Below are positions 6,432 to 12,799 of a DNA stretch of 12,799 nt, piece by piece. Under the pieces are notes generated by a model. That model made no database searches, was not told where the DNA came from, and saw only the letters and a program-made list of their open reading frames with translations. The position numbers and the translations under genes are program-made. The stretch covers positions 1-12,799 of the forward strand of contig JAFPLG010000151.1 in assembly GCA_017402895.1 (NCBI GenBank), in the 5' to 3' direction. This stretch comes from Paludibacteraceae bacterium. GTDB taxonomy: Bacteria > Bacteroidota > Bacteroidia > Bacteroidales > Paludibacteraceae. Position 1 is the stretch's first letter. The number at the start of each line of letters is the position of its first letter.

Positions 6432-7956
6432 AAAACGTAAGACTACCACTACTGTCATCAAGGTAGGCACCAACGAGTTGGGCAAACTGCCACCACAGGC
6501 ACCGGAGTTGGAAGACTCCGTGCTGGGCGCATTGCTCATCGAGAAAGATGCCTATATGACCGTTGCAGACCTACTGCGTCCTGAGTCGTTCTACAAAGAC
6601 CAGAACCGGCATATCTACGAGGCTATCCGCGCCCTGGCAACCAAGGAGCAACCTGTCGACATCTTATCCGTAGCCGAGAAACTCAAGAGTCTCGGCACGC
6701 TGGAAGAGGCAGGCGGCGTCAGCTATCTCAACGACCTGACACGTCGCGTGGCCTCTACCGCCCATTTGCGTTATCACGCCCAGATTGTAGCTCAGAAAGC
6801 TACGGCACGCGACCTGATAGCCATGGCGGCACAAGTCGAAGAAATGGCCTACGACGACACACAAGACGTAGAAGAACTGCTCGAAAAAGCCGAGGCCGGC
6901 GTATTCGAGATCTCACAACGCTCCCAGAAACGTGACGTCACCCAGATCGACCCCGTCATCACCGAGGCTCTCTCTCGTATGTCGAAAGCTTCGCTCAACG
7001 AGGGTAATATCTCCGGTGTGCCTTCCGGCTTTACCGCACTGGACAAGATCACCAGCGGTTGGCAGAAGTCCGATCTGGTTATCATCGCCGCCCGTCCTGC
7101 TATGGGTAAGACGGCCTTCGTGCTGTCCATGGCCAAGAATATCGCCGTCAACCTCCACCGACCGGTCGCAATGTTCTCGCTCGAGATGTCCAATGTCCAA
7201 CTGGTCAACCGTCTTATCATGAACGTGTGCGAATTGGAGGGTGATAAAATCAAGACCGGCAAGTTCACAAAGGAAGAGCGCAAACGACTCGACACCAAGA
7301 TCAACGACCTCTACAACGTTCCGCTCTATATCGACGACACACCCTCGCTTTCCGTCTTCGAACTGCGTTCCAAGGCGCGTAAACTGGTTCAGGAGCATCA
7401 CGTCGAACTGCTCATTATCGACTATCTGCAACTCATGAACGCACAAGGTATGCAGTTTGGTTCGCGCGAACAAGAGGTATCTATCATCTCGCGTAACCTC
7501 AAGGGACTGGCCAAGGAATTGGACATACCTATTATCGCCCTTTCGCAGCTGAACCGTGGTGTGGAAGCTCGTACCGGCGTAGAAGGCAAGACGCCTCAGT
7601 TGAGCGACCTGCGTGAGTCGGGAGCCATTGAGCAGGATGCCGATATGGTATGCTTTATCCACCGCCCCGAGTACTATCACCTCTACAACGACGAGAAGAC
7701 CGGAAAGGATCTGCGTGGACTCGGACAGATTATTGTAGCGAAACACCGTAACGGTGCTACCGACTCCGTCTGGCTTCGCTTCCAAGGCAAGTACGCAAAG
7801 TTCCAGAACGAAGGCGATGCTTATGACGAAAGCGACCTGACGCCGCTGCCCGAACCTGCTACCGAACAACGAGTAGCGTGGAGCGGCACATCAGCGATGA
7901 ACCAGATGTCACCCGATGGTGCCCGAATGGAATCAACTGACGATGTGCCATTTTGA
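6409..7956 (+). CDS. dnaB: Replicative DNA helicase DnaB
   Basis: DnaB is the hexameric 5'-3' helicase that unwinds the fork and carries primase. In 515 residues: a basic N-terminal tail (KNNKKRK), the DnaB N-terminal domain (about 30-130; PELEDSVLGALL), a linker helix (about 150-172), and the RecA-like ATPase domain (about 200-465). Walker A is ARPAMGKTAF (228-237), Walker B LLIIDYLQL (334-342), the sensor region LSQLNR (378-383) and the arginine finger KHRNG (445-449). No intein interrupts the motifs. The C-terminus is a disordered tail ending in MESTDDVPF, which resembles the acidic tip of single-stranded DNA-binding protein. The ATG lies inside meaB (23-nt overlap). The gene ends 91 nt before asnS, with no hairpin terminator visible. 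Confidence 0.97.
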   Translation: MAELKNNKKRKTTTTVIKVGTNELGKLPPQAPELEDSVLGALLIEKDAYMTVADLLRPESFYKDQNRHIYEAIRALATKEQPVDILSVAEKLKSLGTLEEAGGVSYLNDLTRRVASTAHLRYHAQIVAQKATARDLIAMAAQVEEMAYDDTQDVEELLEKAEAGVFEISQRSQKRDVTQIDPVITEALSRMSKASLNEGNISGVPSGFTALDKITSGWQKSDLVIIAARPAMGKTAFVLSMAKNIAVNLHRPVAMFSLEMSNVQLVNRLIMNVCELEGDKIKTGKFTKEERKRLDTKINDLYNVPLYIDDTPSLSVFELRSKARKLVQEHHVELLIIDYLQLMNAQGMQFGSREQEVSIISRNLKGLAKELDIPIIALSQLNRGVEARTGVEGKTPQLSDLRESGAIEQDADMVCFIHRPEYYHLYNDEKTGKDLRGLGQIIVAKHRNGATDSVWLRFQGKYAKFQNEGDAYDESDLTPLPEPATEQRVAWSGTSAMNQMSPDGARMESTDDVPF

Positions 7957-7967
7957 CGTGTAGTGAT

Positions 7968-8011
7968 CGAATGTTTATCATATGAATGTCATATGTTTGT
8001 CATATGTTTAT
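7968..8011. repeat. Four tandem 11-bp units (CATATGTTTAT-like) upstream of asnS
   Basis: Units are CGAATGTTTAT (7968), CATATGAATGT (7979), CATATGTTTGT (7990) and CATATGTTTAT (8001). The hexamer CATATG recurs exactly every 11 bp at 7979, 7990 and 8001, close to one helical turn, and the first unit matches the last at 9 of 11 bases. The array sits between dnaB and asnS, 36 bp before the asnS ATG, and overlaps the best candidate promoter. Stacked palindromes on one DNA face would suit cooperative binding by a regulator, but slippage expansion of a neutral spacer would look the same. Confidence 0.7.
7992..7999 (+). promoter_or_regulatory. Candidate asnS promoter -7 element (TATGTTTG) inside the 11-bp repeat
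   Basis: TATGTTTG agrees fully with TAnnTTTG. A start site near 8004-8006 would give a leader of about 42 nt. No good -33 TTG is seen at the expected distance (only TTTA at 7974-7977, somewhat too close). The next repeat unit offers a weaker TATGTTTA at 8003. Confidence 0.4.
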
Positions 8012-8047
8012 CGTGATGTGAAATAACATAGAATAAAACACTATAAA

Positions 8048-9445
8048 ATGAAAAGAACAGAAATTAAAGACGCACTTCGCTGCGCTGACTTCGGTCAACC
8101 TATCAATGTTCGTGGATGGGTACGCAGCCGTCGTGGCAACAAGAATGTCTCGTTCATTGCCCTCAACGACGGCTCTACTATCCGCAATATCCAGATTGTG
8201 GTTGACCTCCAGCAGTTCTCCGAAGAGCAACTCAAGCCTGTCACCACAGGCGCCTGTATCTCGGCTACCGGCACACTGGTTGAGAGCCAGGGAGCCGGCC
8301 AATCGGTAGAGATACAACTGACCGACCTGGAGGTATATGGCACGGCCGATCCTGAGAAGTATCCGCTCCAGAAGAAAGGACTCAGCATGGAGTTCCTGCG
8401 CACCGTAGCCCACCTACGTCCGCGTACCAACACGTTCGGAGCCGTCTTCCGTATCCGCCACCACATGGCTATGGCTATCCACTCCTACTTCCATGAGCAT
8501 GGCTACTTCTATTTCCATACGCCGCTTATCACGGCCAGTGATTGCGAAGGAGCAGGCCAGATGTTCCAGGTAACGACCAAGAACCTCTACAACCTGCGCA
8601 AGACCGATGACGGACAGATCGACTACTCCGACGACTTCTTCGGCAAGATGGCAGCACTCACAGTTAGCGGACAACTCGAAGGCGAACTCGGAGCTTTGGC
8701 ACTCGGCAAAATCTACACCTTCGGTCCTACCTTCCGTGCCGAGAACTCCAACACACCGCGCCACTTGGCAGAGTTCTGGATGATTGAGCCCGAAGTAGCC
8801 TTTATCCAGAAAGACGAACTCATGGACCTGGAGGAAGACTTCATCAAGTACTGCGTTCGCTGGGCACTGGAGCACTGCATGGACGATCTGGAATTCCTCA
8901 ACCAGTTTGTGGACAAGGGACTCATCGAACGCCTCCGTTCGGTTATCGACACCGACTTCGTTCGCCTACCCTATACCGAGGGTATCCAAATCCTGCAAGA
9001 AGCAATCAAGAATGGCCATAAGTTTGAGTTCCCGTGCCAATGGGGCGATGACCTGGCTTCGGAACATGAGCGCTACTTGGTAGAGGAGCACTTCCGCAAA
9101 CCTGTTATCATGACCGATTATCCGAAGGATATCAAGGCCTTCTATATGAAGATCAACGACGACCAAAAAACTGTACAAGGCACCGACGTTCTCTTCCCGC
9201 AAATCGGTGAGATAATCGGAGGATCGGTTCGTGAGGAGAACGAAGATAAACTCAACGCAGAAATCGAACGCCGCCATATTCCGATGAAGGATATGTGGTG
9301 GTACCTCGATACCCGTCGTTTCGGCAGCGCACCGCATGCCGGTTTCGGACTTGGTTTCGAGCGATTGATGCTATTCGTCACGGGAATGCAGAACATACGC
9401 GACGTCATTCCGTTCCCGCGCACACCTAAAAATGCTGATTTTTAA
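8048..9445 (+). CDS. asnS: Asparaginyl-tRNA synthetase
   Basis: A class II aminoacyl-tRNA synthetase charging tRNA-Asn with asparagine. The 465 residues match the bacterial AsnRS length. An OB-fold anticodon-binding domain occupies about 17-105 ([19 protein letters not shown]), followed by the catalytic domain: motif 1 region around [17 protein letters not shown] (145-161), motif 2 [21 protein letters not shown] (229-249), and motif 3 [12 protein letters not shown] through IRDVIPFPR (432-458). The short insert with [14 protein letters not shown] after motif 1 and the FPRTP ending favour AsnRS over AspRS, which carries a GAD insertion that is absent here. The start ATG at 8048 follows an AT-rich leader without a Shine-Dalgarno sequence. 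The receptor gene begins 36 nt after the stop. Confidence 0.96.
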   Translation: MKRTEIKDALRCADFGQPINVRGWVRSRRGNKNVSFIALNDGSTIRNIQIVVDLQQFSEEQLKPVTTGACISATGTLVESQGAGQSVEIQLTDLEVYGTADPEKYPLQKKGLSMEFLRTVAHLRPRTNTFGAVFRIRHHMAMAIHSYFHEHGYFYFHTPLITASDCEGAGQMFQVTTKNLYNLRKTDDGQIDYSDDFFGKMAALTVSGQLEGELGALALGKIYTFGPTFRAENSNTPRHLAEFWMIEPEVAFIQKDELMDLEEDFIKYCVRWALEHCMDDLEFLNQFVDKGLIERLRSVIDTDFVRLPYTEGIQILQEAIKNGHKFEFPCQWGDDLASEHERYLVEEHFRKPVIMTDYPKDIKAFYMKINDDQKTVQGTDVLFPQIGEIIGGSVREENEDKLNAEIERRHIPMKDMWWYLDTRRFGSAPHAGFGLGFERLMLFVTGMQNIRDVIPFPRTPKNADF

Positions 9446-9453
9446 TCATTTAT

Positions 9454-9461
9454 TAACTTTA
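9454..9461 (+). promoter_or_regulatory. Weak candidate -7 element (TAACTTTA) before the receptor gene
   Basis: In the AT-rich 36-bp gap after asnS, TAACTTTA matches TAnnTTTG at seven of eight consensus-relevant positions at best, and no clear -33 element precedes it. It would place a start about 15 nt before the receptor ATG. Read-through from asnS is an equally good explanation. Confidence 0.2.
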
Positions 9462-9481
9462 TTTATTAATACCTGTTTTTT

Positions 9482-12400
9482 ATGAAAAAACTACTGACAA
9501 TGCTGTTGGGCCTGGGACTGACAATTTCAGTCTCGGCACAGACAACGTTGCGAGGTCAAGTGGTTGACGCCGGCACAGGAACTCCTATCGAGGGAGCTAA
9601 AGTGCTACTCGGCAACCAGAACATTGCAACGACGACCAACGCCGCCGGAGAGTTTCAACTGCTCTATCTGGAAGCAATGGACGAGGAAGTGATCGTTGAA
9701 GCCGAAGGGTATGTAGGTACCATCGAACTCGTGCTTCTCGAGGACAACAAAACGGTAGAATTGCCCGCAGTCCAACTGCAGCAAGACATCGCCAAGCAAA
9801 CCCAAGATGAGATTCTGCTGAATCTGACCGAGGAAGAGATGAACGATGACGAAGGACGTTCGCAAGCTCAGGCAAGTTCCAGTTCTGCTACGACCGACGT
9901 TTTCAACTCTACCACCTCCTTCGCATGGTCAACGGCTCGCTATCGTAACCGCGGTTACAACTCCACAGCCGAGACCTACTACATCGAGGGTCTGCCTTTC
10001 AACTCGGCTGAGCGTGGCCAGTTCAACTATTCCGCCATGGGTGGTCTGAACGACGCAAGCCGCTACAAAGACGTGATCAACCCATTAGAGGCTACCAGCT
10101 TCACCTTTGGTGACCTGGGCCAGTCGACCAACTACCTGATGGGCGCAAGTCGTTATGCACAAGGATGGAAAGTAGGCGTTGCCGGCACCAACCGAAACTA
10201 CAAGGCACGTGTCAATGCCACCTATGCTTCCGGTCCGCTGTCCAACGGATGGTCCTTTATCGGACAACTCGCCTACCGCTTCTCGCCGTATGTAGACAAC
10301 AAGGGTATCATCGGTGAGGGTATCAAGTACTACTCGCTGGGCTATTTCTTCTCGGCAGAGAAAGTATGGTCTAACGGTAACCGCCTGCGCCTCCTGACCT
10401 TCGGTGCTCCTACCGAGCGTGGCCAGAATGCTGCTGTTACCCAGGAGGTTTATGACCTGACCGGTTCAATCTATTACAACCCTTATTGGGGCTACCAGAA
10501 CGGCAAGGTACGCAACTCACGTATCGTCAAGTCCTATGATCCTACGGTGATTGCCGCCTATGATCTGAATATCGACGAACAACAGAAGATGAAGTTTGCT
10601 GTTGGATACCACTACTCGATGTATTCCAACTCCGCGCTCAACTACTTCAACGCGCCGGATCCGCGTCCGGATTACTACCGCAACCTGCCTTCCGCTATGT
10701 GGGACGGCCAGATTGGCAACCCGTATTACGAAACTTCGGCCGACCAACTCTACCGTGCTGACGGTACGCCGTACGGATGGGGACTCTTTATCGGCGAGGA
10801 TATGTTGGGGCGTTCTTTAGGTTCCGGCTTTACCGGTGCCGATGGCAACCTCGTTGGTCCGTCCGTCAACCCGCAACAATACAATGCGCTGGTTAACCTC
10901 TGGAAGAATCGTGACAACAAGACCACCCAAATCGATTGGGAGAGTCTGTATGCTGCCAACTTCGCCAACAATGCGAATGATCCGAACGCAACGGCTCGTT
11001 ACTTCATCGAGCGTCGCCACAACGACATCCAAGAGGCTTCCGCTTCGGTTAACTACCAGAACACCCAGTTCGACCACCTCAAGATGACCCTCGGACTCGA
11101 AGGTCGTTTCTCGCAGGGTATCCACTACAAGACGGTAGATGACCTGCTCGGTGCTAACCAGTGGATCGATATCGATGCATTCGCCGATCGTGATATCAAA
11201 GAGTTGGCTTCCAACGGTGGTTTCACCCAAGCTGATATCGAAAACGTTCGTAAGAATGAGGTAGCTGCTGACTACGACAATGTCATCAACGACACCAAGC
11301 GTCATTTCGGTTATGACTACCGCATCAATATGGGTAATATGAAGGCTTGGTTCCAAAACGAGTGGACCTTCCACGAACTGGACCTCTTCTATGCGCTCCA
11401 ACTCAACTTCAACTCGATGCAACGTACTACCAACATGCTCAACGGTCGTGCTTGGTACCTCACGAAGATTGCTGACGAGAAGACGGCTGCCGACGCTACC
11501 CGTTACTACGGTGCAAACGCTTACGCTCAAATCAAGGCCGCCGAGGCTGCCGGCACACTCCATGCAGGAACCACCTACGTAGGAGATGCCCACTACTTCC
11601 TCGACCCGGCATTCAAACTCGGTTTGACCTACAAGATCAACGGACGTAACCGACTGAAACTGAATGCACTGGCTGAGACGCGCGCACCATACGCACGCGA
11701 TGCATATATTTCGCAACGCGTACACGACCGCGTAGTAGACAATATCTACACCCACGACAATGCAAAGTCGCTGGCCGACTTCTATGCTGCTAGCGAGAAA
11801 GTGGCTGCTGCCGACCTCACCTACGAGTTCAACTACCCGATCGTTCGCGGTCGTATCACCGGTTTCTTCACCCAGACATGGAATGGAACCGAACTCAACG
11901 GCTATTACGATGACGAGGCGCGTACGTTCGTCAACCAGGCTATGACCGGTATCGACAAACGTTATCTGGGTGCCGAGGTGGCTGTTGCTGTTAAGCTGGG
12001 CAACTACTTCACCCTGACCGGTGCTGCCAGCGTAGGCGACTATCGCTATACCAGCGACGCTATGTCCGTTACTTCGGCTGAGAACGGTATGCCGATGACC
12101 CAAGACCAAGGTACACAAGCACTTGTCTTCGAAACCCGGGATAAAGTGCTGCTCAAGGGTCTGAAACTCTCTACCGGTCCGCAAGCAAATGCCAGCTTGA
12201 AACTCTCGTTCTTCCACCCGAAGATGTGGTTTGCTGACGTAACGGTTAGCTATCACGACTGGAACTACCTGTCGGTTGCTCCTAGCCGCCGTATGCAAGG
12301 CCTCTACACCGGTCACCGCACCGACGGTACGGCTGTCAACGGATGGTTTGGCGACACCTATGCGAATGCTATCGTACCTGCTAAATATCAAGACTACGAT

Positions 12401-12574
12401 ATTGATAAACAAGAATATGTTTGGAAAACTGCTATTCCTGAATATTCTGTTGACGGGGATGGAAATGCTTCATATTTAACTACTGTAACAGTTACGAACC
12501 CTGATGGTTCTACTGAGGCTAAAACTATCCAAAGTGTAGAATTGGATGCCAACGGTGTACCAGTTCTACAATAA
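9482..12574 (+). CDS. TonB-dependent outer-membrane receptor, interrupted before its last barrel strands
   Basis: An outer-membrane beta-barrel importer powered by TonB; the substrate cannot be read from the sequence. Signal peptide 1-19 (ending SVSA before Q20), then a carboxypeptidase-regulatory-like beta-sandwich (about 22-98; LRGQVVDAGTGTPIEGAKV, NAAGEFQL), an acidic/Ser-rich linker (105-137), and a plug-like region (about 138-235) with the YRNRGYNSTAETYYIEGLPF segment. The rest alternates aromatic-rich strands and long loops typical of the barrel. There is no SusC-style signature that I can be sure of and no SusD partner in the window. The codon 12572-12574 is TAA, giving 1030 residues, but the same frame continues with receptor C-terminal homology to the window end, so this is probably a truncated or disrupted allele. 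The terminal beta-signal needed for BAM-dependent assembly is not within the 1030 residues. Confidence 0.85.
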   Translation: MKKLLTMLLGLGLTISVSAQTTLRGQVVDAGTGTPIEGAKVLLGNQNIATTTNAAGEFQLLYLEAMDEEVIVEAEGYVGTIELVLLEDNKTVELPAVQLQQDIAKQTQDEILLNLTEEEMNDDEGRSQAQASSSSATTDVFNSTTSFAWSTARYRNRGYNSTAETYYIEGLPFNSAERGQFNYSAMGGLNDASRYKDVINPLEATSFTFGDLGQSTNYLMGASRYAQGWKVGVAGTNRNYKARVNATYASGPLSNGWSFIGQLAYRFSPYVDNKGIIGEGIKYYSLGYFFSAEKVWSNGNRLRLLTFGAPTERGQNAAVTQEVYDLTGSIYYNPYWGYQNGKVRNSRIVKSYDPTVIAAYDLNIDEQQKMKFAVGYHYSMYSNSALNYFNAPDPRPDYYRNLPSAMWDGQIGNPYYETSADQLYRADGTPYGWGLFIGEDMLGRSLGSGFTGADGNLVGPSVNPQQYNALVNLWKNRDNKTTQIDWESLYAANFANNANDPNATARYFIERRHNDIQEASASVNYQNTQFDHLKMTLGLEGRFSQGIHYKTVDDLLGANQWIDIDAFADRDIKELASNGGFTQADIENVRKNEVAADYDNVINDTKRHFGYDYRINMGNMKAWFQNEWTFHELDLFYALQLNFNSMQRTTNMLNGRAWYLTKIADEKTAADATRYYGANAYAQIKAAEAAGTLHAGTTYVGDAHYFLDPAFKLGLTYKINGRNRLKLNALAETRAPYARDAYISQRVHDRVVDNIYTHDNAKSLADFYAASEKVAAADLTYEFNYPIVRGRITGFFTQTWNGTELNGYYDDEARTFVNQAMTGIDKRYLGAEVAVAVKLGNYFTLTGAASVGDYRYTSDAMSVTSAENGMPMTQDQGTQALVFETRDKVLLKGLKLSTGPQANASLKLSFFHPKMWFADVTVSYHDWNYLSVAPSRRMQGLYTGHRTDGTAVNGWFGDTYANAIVPAKYQDYDIDKQEYVWKTAIPEYSVDGDGNASYLTTVTVTNPDGSTEAKTIQSVELDANGVPVLQ
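12376..12574 (+). other. AT-rich, compositionally foreign segment encoding a predicted extracellular loop
   Basis: By direct count G+C is 22/60 at 12421-12480 and 24/60 at 12481-12540, against 33/60 at 12241-12300 and 36/60 at 12601-12660. Codon choice changes with it: AAT, ACT, GTT, CCT and AAA replace the AAC, ACC, CCG and CTC that dominate the rest of the gene. The encoded stretch (YDIDKQEYVWKTA through TVTNPDGSTEAKTIQSVELD) has the Asp/Gly/Thr-rich character of a surface loop and lies between two conserved barrel strands. The segment ends at or next to the TAA, and normal composition resumes with PYNQM. This looks like a recombined loop cassette; the left edge is approximate. Confidence 0.65.
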
Positions 12575-12799
12575 CCGTACAACCAGATGACTATGCAAGA
12601 GTCGCTGGCTGCAACCAACCCGCTCAACCGCTTCATCATCGACGCATCGGTGGGTAAGCTGATTTATCTGAAGAACCGCCAGTCGCTGTCGATCAACCTG
12701 TCGGTAACCAACCTTACGAACAACACCCACTTCAAGACCGGCGGTTACCAACAAGCCCGTCTGCCGCGTGCCGTACGTCAGGGACAACTGGACTACCAC
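12575..12799 (+). pseudogene. In-frame C-terminal continuation of the TonB-dependent receptor after the stop
   Basis: The frame of the receptor stays open for 75 codons after the TAA to the window edge: PYNQMTMQESLAATNPLNRF, then IIDASVGKLIYLKNRQSLSI and LSVTNLTNNTHFKTGGYQQARLPR-type sequence. Alternating hydrophobic and polar residues, the DASVGK strand and the NLSVTNLTNN hairpin are what is expected for the last strands of a Bacteroidota TonB-dependent receptor. There is no credible independent start, since the two Met codons at about 12587 and 12593 lack a promoter or signal peptide. The true C-terminus lies beyond the window. Confidence 0.75.

Noticed and set aside
7077..7560. Intein in dnaB
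   Set aside because: DnaB is a common intein host, but Walker A, Walker B and the downstream motifs are contiguous at normal spacing.
6913..7869. A 318-codon open frame on the minus strand inside dnaB
   Set aside because: DnaB motifs are intact across the whole stretch; the antisense frame has no start context, promoter or domain.
9446..9481. Terminator after asnS
   Set aside because: The gap is AT-rich but contains no stem-loop followed by a T tract; only short A/T runs are present.
10817..12412. A 531-codon open frame on the minus strand inside the receptor gene
   Set aside because: It mirrors the strongly biased codons of the plus-strand receptor, gives low-complexity Val/Gly/Ser-rich sequence with no recognisable motif, and the plus-strand protein clearly belongs to a known family.
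12566..12799. Minus-strand open frame at the right end
   Set aside because: It is antisense to the conserved receptor C-terminal frame and runs off the window; no motif supports it.

Overview
The window looks like a chromosomal segment from a member of the Bacteroidota, most likely Bacteroidales. Three things point there. First, two divergent start regions carry the Bacteroidota -7 element (TACCTTTGC and TATCTTTGC, fitting TAnnTTTG), and genes lack clear Shine-Dalgarno sequences. Second, the gene content is typical: an amidase followed by an MCE protein, a long bifunctional Rel, a DUF1573 protein, MeaB next to DnaB, and a TonB-dependent receptor with an N-terminal carboxypeptidase-regulatory-like domain. 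Third, every exported protein has a signal peptide followed closely by Gln. The genus cannot be fixed from the sequence alone.

Layout. Positions 1-452 (minus) hold the C-terminal part of a SpoIIE/PP2C-type phosphatase, open at the window edge. It is joined out of frame, at about 450-460, to the first ~39 codons of an MCE/MlaD-type gene (minus). Upstream of that on the minus strand is a complete N-acetylmuramoyl-L-alanine amidase with a C-terminal SPOR domain (609-1751). A divergent promoter region (1752-1942) separates this from a plus-strand run that fills the rest of the window: rel (ppGpp synthetase/hydrolase), a secreted DUF1573 protein, meaB, dnaB (overlapping meaB by 23 nt), asnS, and a large TonB-dependent outer-membrane receptor. 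No intergenic gap reaches 300 bases. I see no tRNA, rRNA, CRISPR array, insertion sequence or convincing hairpin terminator.

How the genes fit together. The minus-strand block is envelope biogenesis (septal peptidoglycan cleavage, lipid transport). The plus-strand block is mostly housekeeping: alarmone control, replication helicase, aminoacyl-tRNA synthesis and a B12-enzyme chaperone. Spacings of 24-28 nt and one overlap suggest rel-DUF1573-meaB-dnaB is one transcription unit. asnS probably has its own promoter, embedded in an 11-bp tandem repeat. 

I do not see a convincing new biological system. The parts worth a second look are (a) the phosphatase/MCE breakpoint, which may be a rearrangement or an assembly chimera; (b) the receptor gene, whose last extracellular-loop region turns abruptly AT-rich and ends in an in-frame TAA, after which the same frame continues with clear receptor C-terminal sequence to the window end; (c) the four-copy 11-bp CATATG repeat over the asnS promoter; and (d) an SSB-like acidic DDVPF tip on DnaB.
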